DNA of 64,000 nucleotides from Agrococcus jenensis (GCF_003752465.1 NZ_RKHJ01000001.1:1426001-1490000), one strand, 5' to 3'. Counted from the first letter of the stretch, positions 7,849 through 16,335 are shown. The notes: generated from the letters alone by a model not told the origin. Numbers and translations are program-made.

Positions 7849-8987
7849 CGAGCGGAGCGCGCGCTGGGCTCGGACGTCGAGGGCTGCGCGCCGACCTGGC
7901 TCTGACGACTGCCGTGCTGGCGGCGGCGATGCTGCCCCTCCGGCTGTCGCCCGAGGCGGTGCGCTCCCTGCGGTGGCCGCTCGCGGGCGCCGGCCTCGGG
8001 ATCTCGGCGGCGGTCGCGATGGCGCTCGCGGTCGCGACGGAGCTCGCGCGGGCGGCGTGGGGGAGCGGGCCCGTGGCCGCGACGGTCGTCCTCGTCGCGC
8101 TCGTCGCGCCGGTCGGGCGCGTCCTGCTGGGCGGACCGCCGTCGATCGCGGTGGCGCTCGGGCGCTGCGCGCCGCTGCTGCGCGCGCTCGACCTCGGCGG
8201 CGCACCGCTCGCGCGGATGGGCGCGCTCGCGGCGTGCGTCCCGGCGATCGTGCCGACCTCCGTGCTCGGGGCGGCCGCGGCAATCGTGCTCGGGGTTCGC
8301 GGCGCACCGGCAGCGGCGGTCGCCGTCGTCGCCGCGGTCGTCGTCGGAGCGCTCGCCGCGGTGCCGCCGGCGCTGCGCGCCGGTGCGCGGCTCGCGGTCG
8401 GCGCTGCCGGCACGACGATGCGCGCGGTCGCGGTGCGTCGGCTCGCGGCGGTGGGGGTGCTGGCGGTCGCGCTGCTGGTCGTGCGGCCAGCGGCATGGCG
8501 GGTCGTGCCCTCCGTGCTCGAGGCTGCGCCCACGGAGGTCGCCGCCGGGGCGGCAGCCGTCGCAGCCGCCACCTGGATCGCGGGCGACGGCCTCGTCGTC
8601 GACGCCCGACCGTGGATCCGCCTGCAGGCGACGCTCGTCGATTGCGGCGCTGCGGCGGCCGCGGCCGTCGCCCGAGCCGTTGCGGCGGCGGCATCGTCGG
8701 CGGCGGCCGTCGGGCTCGTCGTCGGGAGCGCGGCCGGGGCGCTCGCCGGCACGGACGCGGGCCTGCGCGCCGGCCTCGCCGCGACGGCGATCGCGGCTGC
8801 CGTCCTCGTCGTGCTCGTGCTCGAGCCCGACCCGACGGCTGTGCTCGCGCGCAGCGTCGCCTTCGCGCTCGTAGCGGCACCGACGACGTGCGCGCTGCTC
8901 TCGGGGGCAGCGGCCGCATGGCTCGCCGCGACCCCGATCGCCGTCGGGGTGCTCGGCACCGCCGTGCTCTCGCGCAGGCTCGCGTGA
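7845..8987 (+). CDS. Large multi-pass membrane protein, possible ABC permease
   Basis: The 380-residue protein is almost all hydrophobic, with about ten to twelve membrane segments (for example ALVAPVGRVLLG, AAVAVVAAVVVGALAAVPP and ATAIAAAVLVVLVLEPD). No known family was recognised. It lies directly before a short ABC ATPase, with TGATG at the junction, so it is the best candidate for that ATPase's membrane partner. Extreme Ala/Val content makes shadow frames long here, but the chain of stop/start overlaps on this strand supports this frame. Confidence 0.6.
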   Translation: MTSGARAGLGRRGLRADLALTTAVLAAAMLPLRLSPEAVRSLRWPLAGAGLGISAAVAMALAVATELARAAWGSGPVAATVVLVALVAPVGRVLLGGPPSIAVALGRCAPLLRALDLGGAPLARMGALAACVPAIVPTSVLGAAAAIVLGVRGAPAAAVAVVAAVVVGALAAVPPALRAGARLAVGAAGTTMRAVAVRRLAAVGVLAVALLVVRPAAWRVVPSVLEAAPTEVAAGAAAVAAATWIAGDGLVVDARPWIRLQATLVDCGAAAAAAVARAVAAAASSAAAVGLVVGSAAGALAGTDAGLRAGLAATAIAAAVLVVLVLEPDPTAVLARSVAFALVAAPTTCALLSGAAAAWLAATPIAVGVLGTAVLSRRLA

Positions 8988-9604
8988 TGGCGATCGAGGT
9001 CCGCGGCGTCGGCGCGGTGCGTCGGGGCAGGCGTGCCGTGCCCGTGCCGGACCTGTCGCTCGGCGGACCGGGCCTCGTGCGGGTGCGCGGCGCGAACGGC
9101 GCCGGCAAGAGCACGCTCATCGAGCTGCTCGCGGGCGGCATCGCCCCGGCCGTCGGCGAGGTGCGGATCTGCGGGGTGCGCGCGGACGCGCGCGCGGCGC
9201 GCGGCCTGCGGCGCGTGTGCCGCACCGAGATCGCGCTGCTGGGCCACGTGGCGCTCCGGCGGCACGCGACGCTCTTCGCCAGAGCCGCCGCCGTGCCCGC
9301 CCTCGAGGCGCTCGGCGCGCTCGCCGACGAGGGCCTCGCCGACCGGCTCGACGATCGGGTCGATGCCCTCTCGACCGGCGAGGCGCGTCGCGCCTGGATG
9401 CGGCTGACGACGCTGGGCGCCGCGCCGGTGCTGCTGCTCGACGAACCGCTGCTCGGCGTCGACGAGGCCGCCGCGGAGGCGCTCCGCGAGCGCATCGACG
9501 CCTGGGCGGTGGAGCGGCTCGTGGTCGTGGTCGACCACGGCCGTCGCGACTGGGGCGGGCGCGCCCTCGACCTCTCGCAGCCCCGGGCACGGATCTCGCC
9601 GTGA
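8987..9604 (+). CDS. ABC transporter ATPase, short form
   Basis: The 205-residue nucleotide-binding protein has a Walker A motif GANGAGKST at residues 35-43, a degenerate signature LSTGE at 128-132, Walker B VLLLDEP at 148-154 and a switch histidine in VVDHGR (H184). The Q-loop glutamine is not obvious: the place where it is expected reads IALLGHVALRR. The short chain resembles CcmA-like exporters. It overlaps the genes on both sides (TGATG before, GTGA after). It probably powers export or maturation with the preceding membrane protein. Confidence 0.75.
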   Translation: MAIEVRGVGAVRRGRRAVPVPDLSLGGPGLVRVRGANGAGKSTLIELLAGGIAPAVGEVRICGVRADARAARGLRRVCRTEIALLGHVALRRHATLFARAAAVPALEALGALADEGLADRLDDRVDALSTGEARRAWMRLTTLGAAPVLLLDEPLLGVDEAAAEALRERIDAWAVERLVVVVDHGRRDWGGRALDLSQPRARISP

Positions 9605-10491
9605 GGGCGGCCATCGAGGTCGCGGGGCTCACGGCGGCGTTCGGCGGGCGGACGGTGCTCGACGGCGTCGCGTTCACCGTGCCCTGGGGCGCCGTGACCG
9701 GCTTCGTCGGGGTCAACGGAGCGGGCAAGACCACGACGCTGCGCCGCATCGTCGGGCTCGAGGCAGGCGGCGGCGTCGCGAGGGTGGCGGGGAAGGCCTA
9801 CGCCGACCTCGAGGCGCCTGCCGAGATGCTCGGCTGCTGCCCGGACGTGCTCGGCGCCGCGCCGGGCCAGACCGCCGCGCAGCACCTCGACGCGCTCGCC
9901 CTCCGCGCGGGCCTCGACCGCGGCGCCGCGCGTCGGGCGCTCGCCGACGTCGGGCTCTCGGGCGTCGACGGACGCATCCGCGCGCTGTCGCTCGGCCAGC
10001 GCCGCCGGCTCGCGATCGCGGGCGCGCTGCTGGCCGAGCCGCGCGTGCTCGTGCTCGACGAGCCGTTCGACGGGCTCGATCCCGGCGGCCGCCGATGGCT
10101 CTCGGCGCGGCTGCGGGCGCACGCCGATGCCGGGGGCGCGGTGCTGCTGTCGGCGCACGCGCTCCATGAGGCGGAGCCGCTGCTCGACCGGCTCGTGTGC
10201 CTCCACGCGGGTGCCGTGCGCTTCGAGGGCCCGACCGAGGCGTTCCTGCGCGCGCACGCCTCGCCGGTCGTGCTCGTGCGCTCGCTCGACCAGCCGCGGC
10301 TCGCGAGGGCGCTGCAGGCGGCGGGCGCCGTCGTGCACCGCCGCAGCGGCGACGCGCTCGCGGTGCGCGAGCTCGATGCGGCGGCGATCGCACGCGTCGC
10401 CGCGCGCCTCGGGGTGCTGCTGACCGAGCTCGCGCCGCGGCGCACCACGCTGAGCGACGCCTTCGCCGCAGCCGTCGGGGCCGCCCCGTGA
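9601..10491 (+). CDS. ABC-2 type exporter ATPase
   Basis: The 296-residue ATPase has Walker A GVNGAGKTT at residues 37-45, signature LSLGQ at 129-133, Walker B VLVLDEPFDGLDP at 149-161 and H-loop H186 (LLSAHALHE). The C-terminal extension of about 80 residues (LVRSLDQPRLARALQ onward) is typical of drug and bacteriocin self-resistance ATPases of the ABC-2 class. It starts at a GTG overlapping the previous stop. With the next gene it forms a complete exporter, comparable in role to the second transporter (EFGH) of the AS-48 cluster. Confidence 0.8.
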   Translation: MRAAIEVAGLTAAFGGRTVLDGVAFTVPWGAVTGFVGVNGAGKTTTLRRIVGLEAGGGVARVAGKAYADLEAPAEMLGCCPDVLGAAPGQTAAQHLDALALRAGLDRGAARRALADVGLSGVDGRIRALSLGQRRRLAIAGALLAEPRVLVLDEPFDGLDPGGRRWLSARLRAHADAGGAVLLSAHALHEAEPLLDRLVCLHAGAVRFEGPTEAFLRAHASPVVLVRSLDQPRLARALQAAGAVVHRRSGDALAVRELDAAAIARVAARLGVLLTELAPRRTTLSDAFAAAVGAAP

Positions 10492-11258
10492 CCCGGCCGC
10501 GCTTCCGGAGCCTCGCGGCGGCCGAGCTCGTGGCCATGCGCGGACGGCGACTGGGGTGGGCGGTCGCCCTGGCTGCCGCCGGATCGTCCGTCGGCGGGCT
10601 CGCGATGGCCGCGCTCGTGCTGCCCTTCGACGATGCCACCGCGATCGAGGCGAGCACGGTGGTCGTCTCGCGCGGCTCGGCGGCGGCCGTCGCGGTCGCC
10701 GTGCTCGCCGCGCTCGCCGTCGCAGGCCCCTACCGCGACGGCTCGTGGATGCACGCGGCGCTCGCGGTGCCCCACGCCGGGCGCAGGATCGCGGCGGGCG
10801 CGGTGCCGGCCGTTGGCCTCGGCGTCGGGCTCGGCGCGGTCGCGATCGCGTCCGCCGCGGTGGGCGCCGCGCTCGTCGACGCGTCGGCGCTCCGGGCGCT
10901 GCCCGCGGCCGCCGGGGCGCACCTCGGCGCGGTCGCCGTCTGGTCGGCGTGGATGGTGTGCCTCGCGCACGCGACGCGATCGCCGCTCGCGACCCTCGGC
11001 ATCGGGGCAGGCCTGCCGCTCGTGGCCGAGCCCGCGCTCGCCGGGCTGCTCGCGATGGCCCCGGTCGCCGACGCGAGGTGGTGGCTGCTGCCCGGTCTCG
11101 CGCTGCGATCGCTCGCCGAGCTGCCGGTCGGCGAGGGGGTCGTGCTCGACGGGCCGTCGGCGGCGCAGCTCCCGCTGCTGCTCGCGAGCGTGCTCGGCTG
11201 GACCGTCGCGGCGGCGCTCGCGGCATGGCTCCGGGCCCGCGGCGCGCAGCCGCGCTGA
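10488..11258 (+). CDS. ABC-2 type permease of the bacteriocin cluster
   Basis: The 256-residue membrane protein begins with a cytosolic stretch RFRSLAAAELVAMRGRRLGW, then has about six membrane helices with a loop GPYRDGSWMHAALAVPHAGR between helices 2 and 3. That is the usual ABC-2 permease layout. The GTG overlaps the ATPase stop by 4 bases. It is the last gene of the block; a new promoter and ptsH follow. It is likely to be the membrane half of a self-protection exporter. Confidence 0.7.
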   Translation: MTRPRFRSLAAAELVAMRGRRLGWAVALAAAGSSVGGLAMAALVLPFDDATAIEASTVVVSRGSAAAVAVAVLAALAVAGPYRDGSWMHAALAVPHAGRRIAAGAVPAVGLGVGLGAVAIASAAVGAALVDASALRALPAAAGAHLGAVAVWSAWMVCLAHATRSPLATLGIGAGLPLVAEPALAGLLAMAPVADARWWLLPGLALRSLAELPVGEGVVLDGPSAAQLPLLLASVLGWTVAAALAAWLRARGAQPR

Positions 11259-11321
11259 CGCGCCGAGGGAGGTCGCGCCGGAGCGCCGCACACGCGTCCC
11301 CCAGCGCCCGAGCACCGGTGG

Positions 11322-11356
11322 TAGCGTGACAGCGATCTCGGGCCGCCCAGGCCCGA
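11322..11356 (+). promoter_or_regulatory. ptsH promoter -10 and leader hairpin
   Basis: TAGCGT (11322-11327) is a good -10 box, giving a leader of about 40 bases. In that leader 11338-11344 pairs with 11350-11356 (7 bp, 5-base loop). No clear -35 box was seen. This would separate the mannitol operon from the bacteriocin operon. Confidence 0.45.
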
Positions 11357-11371
11357 CCGCGAAGGAGCACC

Positions 11372-11626
11372 ATGGCCGAGCGCACCGTCACCGTCGAGTC
11401 CGCGCACGGGCTCCACGCCCGCCCCGCATCCCTGTTCGCGCAGGCTGCGGCGAAGGCGTCCAGCCCCGTGACCGTCACGAAGGGCGACAAGCAGGTCAAC
11501 GCCGCCAGCATCCTGTCGGTCATCTCGCTCGGCGTCTCCAAGGGCGACGAGGTGACGATCGCCTCGGACGACGAGGCGACGCTCGACGAGCTCGAGCAGC
11601 TCCTCTCCACCGATCACGACGCCTGA
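11372..11626 (+). CDS. ptsH: HPr phosphocarrier protein
   Basis: HPr carries phosphate from enzyme I to sugar-specific IIA proteins of the PTS. The 84-residue protein has the active H15 in HGLHARPAS, and S46 (AASILSV) at the usual regulatory serine position. GAAGGAG precedes the ATG. It heads a ptsH-mtlA-mtlF-mtlD run on the same strand; enzyme I is not in the window. Confidence 0.95.
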   Translation: MAERTVTVESAHGLHARPASLFAQAAAKASSPVTVTKGDKQVNAASILSVISLGVSKGDEVTIASDDEATLDELEQLLSTDHDA

Positions 11627-11657
11627 CCCAGGCACTGGCACCAGCACGGAGTCGACC

Positions 11658-13223
11658 ATGACCACCACCGCAGCACCGGCTCAGACGGGCGGCGCTCGCG
11701 TCGCCGTCCAGAAGTTCGGCACCTTCCTCTCCGGCATGATCATGCCGAACATCCCGGCGCTCATCGCGTGGGGCATCCTCACCGCGCTCTTCATCCCTGT
11801 CGGTCCGTTCCCGAACGAGGGGCTCGCCACGATCGTCGGCCCGACGATCCACTACCTGCTGCCCATCCTCATCGCCGGCACCGGCGGCCGGATGGTCTAC
11901 GAGACGCGCGGCGCCGTCGTCGGCGCCTTCGCGGTCATGGGTGCGATCGCCGGCTCCGACCTGCTGATCGACCGGATCAACGCCGAGGGCGAGGGCGGCC
12001 TCGGCTACGTCCACATGTTCATCGGCGCGATGATCCTCGGCCCGCTGTCCGCATGGGTCATGAAGCAGCTCGACAAGCTCTGGGACGGCAAGGTCAAGGC
12101 CGGCTTCGAGATGCTCGTCAACATGTTCTCGGCGGGCATCGTCGCGTTCCTCATGGGGCTCGTCGGCTTCTACATCGTCGCCCCGATCGTCAACTGGATC
12201 ATGTCGGTCGTCGGCGGCGCCGTCGGCTGGCTCGTCGAGACCGGCCTGCTGCCGCTCGCGTCGATCCTCATCGAGCCGGCGAAGGTCTTCTTCCTCAACA
12301 ACGCCATCAACCACGGCGTGCTCACCCCGCTCGGCACCACCGAGGTCGCGAACGACGGCAGCTCGATCCTGTTCCTCCTCGAGGCGAACCCCGGACCGGG
12401 CCTCGGCCTGCTGCTCGCGTTCTCCGTCTTCGGCGTCGGCGCCGCGCGCGCCACCGCTCCGGGCGCGGCGATCATCCAGTTCCTCGGCGGCATCCACGAG
12501 GTCTACTTCCCGTACGCCCTCATGAAGCCGACGCTCATCCTCGCGCTCGTGCTCGGCGGCGCCTCCGGCGTCGCGACGAACATGCTGCTGAACACCGGCC
12601 TCGCCGGGCCCGCGGCCCCCGGCAGCATCTTCGCCGTGGCCGTGCAGGCCGGCCTCGTCGGCGGCGGCAACCTCGTGGGCGTGCTGCTCTCGGTCGTCAT
12701 CGCCACCGCGGTGACGTTCGCCGTCGCTGCGGTCATCCTGCGCGCCGGTCGCAAGCGCGACCTCGAGCGCGAGGCTGCGGGCGACGACGCGCTCGGTGCC
12801 GCCGTCGCGCAGACGACGGCGAACAAGGGCAAGGAGTCGGCGCACCTGTCGAACCTGACCGCCGCATCGGGCGCGCCGGGCGCCACGGCGCCGGCCGGTG
12901 CAGCAGGTGGCACCTCCGTCGCTGCGGAGCCGATCCGGAAGATCGTCTTCGCGTGCGACGCCGGCATGGGCTCGAGCGCGATGGGCGCGAGCGTGCTGCG
13001 CAACAAGATCAAGAAGGCCGGCATCGAGGGGGTCGAGGTCACGAACATCGCGATCGCGAACCTCGACGCGTCGACGGCCGACCTGATCGTCACGCACCGC
13101 GACCTCACCGACCGCGCGCGGCAGCGCACGCCCGACGCCATGCACGTCTCGGTCGAGAACTTCATGAACAGCCCGAAGTACGACGAGGTCGTCCGCCTCG
13201 TCGACGAGTCCAACGCGCAGTAG
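11658..13223 (+). CDS. mtlA: PTS mannitol transporter subunit IICB
   Basis: The 521-residue protein imports and phosphorylates mannitol. The IIC membrane domain covers about residues 15-350 (QKFGTFLSGMIMPNIPALIAW without its last base pair of helix; GGIHEVYFPYALMKP is the conserved substrate loop). A linker rich in Ala/Gly/Thr follows at about 370-420. The IIB domain carries the phosphocysteine in VFACDAGMGSSAMG. The IIA domain is a separate gene 13 bases downstream, as in many Gram-positive systems. Confidence 0.95.
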   Translation: MTTTAAPAQTGGARVAVQKFGTFLSGMIMPNIPALIAWGILTALFIPVGPFPNEGLATIVGPTIHYLLPILIAGTGGRMVYETRGAVVGAFAVMGAIAGSDLLIDRINAEGEGGLGYVHMFIGAMILGPLSAWVMKQLDKLWDGKVKAGFEMLVNMFSAGIVAFLMGLVGFYIVAPIVNWIMSVVGGAVGWLVETGLLPLASILIEPAKVFFLNNAINHGVLTPLGTTEVANDGSSILFLLEANPGPGLGLLLAFSVFGVGAARATAPGAAIIQFLGGIHEVYFPYALMKPTLILALVLGGASGVATNMLLNTGLAGPAAPGSIFAVAVQAGLVGGGNLVGVLLSVVIATAVTFAVAAVILRAGRKRDLEREAAGDDALGAAVAQTTANKGKESAHLSNLTAASGAPGATAPAGAAGGTSVAAEPIRKIVFACDAGMGSSAMGASVLRNKIKKAGIEGVEVTNIAIANLDASTADLIVTHRDLTDRARQRTPDAMHVSVENFMNSPKYDEVVRLVDESNAQ

Positions 13224-13236
13224 CAGAAGGAGCCCC

Positions 13237-13668
13237 ATGCCCGTCCTCTCGATCGAGCAGATCACGACCACCCCGAAGGCCGCCACGAAGGACGAGGCGA
13301 TCCAGGAGGCCGCCGACATGCTCGTCGCCGCGGGCGCCGTCACGACCGACTACGCCGACGCCATGCGGGAGCGGGAGGCGAGCGTGTCGACCTACATGGG
13401 CAACCTGCTCGCCATCCCGCACGGCACGAACGAGTCGAAGGGCGCGATCCTCGACTCGGCGCTCTCGGTCGCGCGCTACGACGAGCCGCTCGACTGGGAC
13501 GGCAACCCGGTGAAGTTCGTGGTCGGCATCGCCGGCAAGGACGGCGGCCACCTCGAGATCCTGTCGAAGATCGCCATCGTCTTCGCCGACGAGGACGAGG
13601 TCGCCAAGCTCGAGGCCGCCCCCGACGCGGCGGCGATCCTCGAGCTGCTCGGCGACGTCAACGAGTGA
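13237..13668 (+). CDS. mtlF: PTS mannitol transporter subunit IIA
   Basis: The 143-residue protein is a PTS_EIIA_2 domain. H62 in LLAIPHGTNE is the phosphorylated histidine. It accepts phosphate from HPr and passes it to the IIB domain of MtlA. AGAAGGAG lies before the ATG. The stop shares a base with the mtlD ATG (TGATG), so synthesis of the two is coupled. Confidence 0.94.
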   Translation: MPVLSIEQITTTPKAATKDEAIQEAADMLVAAGAVTTDYADAMREREASVSTYMGNLLAIPHGTNESKGAILDSALSVARYDEPLDWDGNPVKFVVGIAGKDGGHLEILSKIAIVFADEDEVAKLEAAPDAAAILELLGDVNE

Positions 13669-14801
13669 TGCGGGCCGTCCACTTCGGCGCCGGCAACATC
13701 GGCCGCGGCTTCGTCGGGCTGATCCTGCACCGCGCCGGATATGACGTGACCTTCGTCGACGTCAACCCCGAGCTCATCGGCATGCTGCAGCAGGCAGACG
13801 CGTACCAGGTGCGCGAGGTGGGGCCGGACGCCCGGATCCACACGGTCACGGGGTTCACGGGCATCGACTCGTCGGCCGACCCGGATGCGGCGGCCCGCGC
13901 GGTCGCGGAGGCCGACGTCGTCACGTGCGCCGTCGGCCCGACGGTGCTGCGCTTCATCGCGCCGGTGATCCGTGCGGGGCTCGCGCTCCGCGACGGGGAC
14001 CCGGTGACGGTGATGGCGTGCGAGAACGCGATCGGCGCCTCCGACACCCTGCGCGAGCTCGTGCTCGACGGAGCCCCCGAGCTGGCCGACCGAGCGGTCT
14101 TCGCCAACACGGCCGTCGACCGCATCATCCCGCCGCAGGACCCCCACGGCCTCGACGTCGTGGTCGAGGACTTCTTCGAGTGGTCGATCGACCGAGGGCC
14201 GTTCGCCGGCACGTCGTCCGCGGTGGCCGCCCCGACGATCCCCGACGCCCACTTCGTCGACGACCTCGCGCCCTTCATCGAGCGCAAGCTGTTCACGGTG
14301 AACACGGGCCACGCCACGACCGCCTACGCCGGCTACGCGGCCGGCATCGAGACGATCGCCGAGGCGCTGCAGTCGCCCGAGATCCGCGCGGCGGTCGAGG
14401 CCTCGCTGGCCGACACGTCGCGCCTGCTCGTGGCGAAGTTCGGCTTCGACCCCGACGAGCACGCCGCCTACGTCGCTCGCGCGATCGCGCGCTTCGAGAA
14501 CCCCGCGCTGCCTGACACGTGTGAGCGGATCGGCCGCCAGCCGCTGCGCAAGCTGTCGCGCCACGAGCGCTTCGTGCAGCCGGCCGCCGAGCTCGCCGAG
14601 CGCGGCGAGTCGGCGGACGCCCTCGTCGCCGCGTACGCGAGCGCGCTGCGCTTCGACGCCGAGAGCGACGAGCAGGCCGCAGAGCTGCAGCGGCTGCTCG
14701 CCGAGCTCGACCCGGCGGCGTTCGTCGCCGAGGTGAGCGGCATCGACGGCGGGCCGCTGCAGGCGCAGCTCGTCGGCGTGGTGCAGGCCGCGAAGGGCTG
14801 A
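13668..14801 (+). CDS. mtlD: Mannitol-1-phosphate 5-dehydrogenase
   Basis: It oxidises mannitol 1-phosphate to fructose 6-phosphate with NAD. The 377-residue protein starts MRAVHFGAGNIGRGFVG, the NAD-binding motif of the polyol-specific long-chain dehydrogenases, and contains VNTGHATTAYAGY around the catalytic region. The start at 13668 overlaps the mtlF stop. A GTG one codon earlier is possible but less likely. It completes the mannitol pathway begun by the PTS genes. Confidence 0.95.
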   Translation: MRAVHFGAGNIGRGFVGLILHRAGYDVTFVDVNPELIGMLQQADAYQVREVGPDARIHTVTGFTGIDSSADPDAAARAVAEADVVTCAVGPTVLRFIAPVIRAGLALRDGDPVTVMACENAIGASDTLRELVLDGAPELADRAVFANTAVDRIIPPQDPHGLDVVVEDFFEWSIDRGPFAGTSSAVAAPTIPDAHFVDDLAPFIERKLFTVNTGHATTAYAGYAAGIETIAEALQSPEIRAAVEASLADTSRLLVAKFGFDPDEHAAYVARAIARFENPALPDTCERIGRQPLRKLSRHERFVQPAAELAERGESADALVAAYASALRFDAESDEQAAELQRLLAELDPAAFVAEVSGIDGGPLQAQLVGVVQAAKG

Positions 14802-14880
14802 GCGTCCGCCGACCCCGATGCGGCAGGATCGGACCATGGGCGATGCGGTGTGCCGAACGGCCGGTGGCGGCGGGCGGAGC

Positions 14881-14934
14881 GCCGTGCTGACGCGGAGCGC
14901 CGTGCTGACGCGGAGCCGTCCGTGCTGACCCGGG
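14881..14934 (+). repeat. 18-bp tandem repeat at the start of the DUF3419 gene
   Basis: Bases 14881-14898 and 14899-14916 are identical (GCCGTGCTGACGCGGAGC). A third, diverged copy follows at about 14917-14934, shifted by 2 bases. The GTG at 14922 used as the start of the next gene is the third GTGCTGAC of this series. Confidence 0.8.
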
Positions 14935-15815
14935 GCTCGCGGCGCAAGGGCCGCTCGAGCGCGAACCCGCGCCAGCAGCTGCTGCACGGCTGGGACTGGA
15001 GCGACCCGCGGATCGAGCTCGAGGAGCTCGCCCCGGCGAGCCGCGTGCTCGTCACCGCCGGCGCGGGCGAGGTCGCCGCGGCGCTCGCCGCCGCCGGCCA
15101 CCGGGTGTCTGCGCTCGGCGCGAACCGCGAGCAGCTCGACTACGCCCGCCGCCGCGTCGGGGGCGGCCCGTTCGAGCCCGGTGCAGCGGAGCGGCTGTTC
15201 GACCTCGGGCGCGGCATGGTGCGCGCGGCGAGCCCGGCGTGGAGCCGCCGGCGGGTGCGGCAGTTCCTGCAGGAGGACGACCCGCTCCGCGCCGCCGCGG
15301 AGTGGAAGGCACGGCTCGACAACCGCACGCTCTCGTCGATCCTGCGCACGATGCTCGGGCCCGCCGGCGCGCTCTCGGCGCTCATCCTGCGCGACTTCTC
15401 GACGCCCATCCCGCCGCACTTCGACGAGGCCATCCGCGGCCGCATCGCTCGCGCGCTCCGCAAGCACCCGCCGAGCGGCAACCCGTACGCGTGGCGGCTG
15501 CTGCTGGGGGAGGACCTGCCGGGGCACCGGCTGCCCGCCGTCGACCCCGCCGCGATCGAGTGGATCGACGAGCCGCTCCTCGACCACCTCGAGCGCTCCC
15601 AGCCCGGCCGCTACGACGCCATCTCGCTCTCGAACGTGGTCGACGGGGCGGACGAGCGCTGGGTGCGCGACCTGCGGAAGGCAGCCGTGCGGGCGGTCAC
15701 CCCTGGCGGTCCCGTCATCGCGCGGTCGTTCGCGACCACGATGGACGACGAGGCGGCGAAGCGCGCGCGTCGCGACCGGGCGATGCTGTGGGGCTCGATC
15801 GTCGTGCACCGCTGA
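14922..15815 (+). CDS. DUF3419 family protein (BtaA-like aminocarboxypropyl transferase)
   Basis: The 297-residue protein has the DUF3419 hallmarks: a SAM-fold opening RVLVTAGAGEVAAALAAAG, then NPYAWRLLLGEDLPGH, and the C-terminal RYDAISLSNVVDGADE followed by TPGGPVIARSF. BtaA of Rhodobacter transfers the 3-amino-3-carboxypropyl group of SAM to diacylglycerol for betaine lipids; no BtaB partner is visible, so the substrate here is unknown. GTG 14922 is preceded by GGAG at a good distance. Another possible start, ATG 14836 behind a -10-like CAGGAT, is out of frame by 2, so the N terminus may have been altered by the tandem repeat. Confidence 0.7.
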   Translation: MLTRGSRRKGRSSANPRQQLLHGWDWSDPRIELEELAPASRVLVTAGAGEVAAALAAAGHRVSALGANREQLDYARRRVGGGPFEPGAAERLFDLGRGMVRAASPAWSRRRVRQFLQEDDPLRAAAEWKARLDNRTLSSILRTMLGPAGALSALILRDFSTPIPPHFDEAIRGRIARALRKHPPSGNPYAWRLLLGEDLPGHRLPAVDPAAIEWIDEPLLDHLERSQPGRYDAISLSNVVDGADERWVRDLRKAAVRAVTPGGPVIARSFATTMDDEAAKRARRDRAMLWGSIVVHR

Positions 15816-15829
15816 GCGACACGCCCGGC

Positions 15830-15859
15830 TTGCATTGCGAACCGCACCCCGCGTAGAGT
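15830..15859 (+). promoter_or_regulatory. Promoter of the infA-rpmJ-rpsM group
   Basis: TTGCAT (15830-15835) and TAGAGT (15854-15859) are separated by 18 bp, the same spacing seen at groES and rplM in this window. Transcription would start about 66 bases before infA. Confidence 0.6.
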
Positions 15860-15931
15860 TGACCGTTGGTGTCGCGCGCCCTCTGTGCGCGGCACTCGCA
15901 TGACCGGCAACCAAACGTTACAGAAGAGGCT

Positions 15932-16153
15932 ATGGCCAAGAAAGACGGCGTCATCGAGATCGAAGGCTCGGTGATCGAAGCGCTCCCGAACGCGATGTTC
16001 CGCGTCGAGCTCTCGAACGGGCACGTGGTGCTCGCACACATCTCCGGCAAGATGCGGCAGAACTACATCCGCATCCTGCAGGAAGACCGAGTGATCGTGG
16101 AGCTGAGCCCATACGACCTCAGTCGCGGTCGCATCGTCTACCGCTACAAGTAA
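15932..16153 (+). CDS. infA: Translation initiation factor IF-1
   Basis: The 73-residue OB-fold protein matches IF-1 over its full length ([20 protein letters not shown] and [18 protein letters not shown], ending RGRIVYRYK). IF-1 occupies the ribosomal A site during initiation. It has its own promoter because the upstream ribosomal operon is interrupted here. AGAAGAGG precedes the ATG. Confidence 0.97.
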   Translation: MAKKDGVIEIEGSVIEALPNAMFRVELSNGHVVLAHISGKMRQNYIRILQEDRVIVELSPYDLSRGRIVYRYK

Positions 16154-16221
16154 CCACTGGCTGCTGGACAAGGAACGGCTCGCGCACTCGCGCGAGCACG
16201 AGGCCAGCGAGGAAAGCACAC

Positions 16222-16335
16222 ATGAAGGTCAACCCCAGCGTCAAGCCCATCTGCGACAAGTGCAAGGTCATCCGCCGGCACGGTCGCGTGATGGTCATCT
16301 GCGAGAACCCCCGCCACAAGCAGCGGCAGGGTTGA
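16222..16335 (+). CDS. rpmJ: 50S ribosomal protein L36
   Basis: This 37-residue protein ([19 protein letters not shown] at its start) is too short for many gene finders. C11, C14, C27 and H32 form the zinc site, so it is the zinc-containing form. It lies 68 bases after infA and is followed by a 288-base gap with a palindromic repeat before rpsM. Confidence 0.95.
   Translation: MKVNPSVKPICDKCKVIRRHGRVMVICENPRHKQRQG

Noticed and set aside
7396..11610. A 1,404-codon open frame on the minus strand across the bacteriocin operon
   Set aside because: It is Arg/Pro/Ala-rich with no domain, while the plus strand has a chain of genes with exact stop/start overlaps and ABC motifs. Long antisense frames are expected at this GC content.
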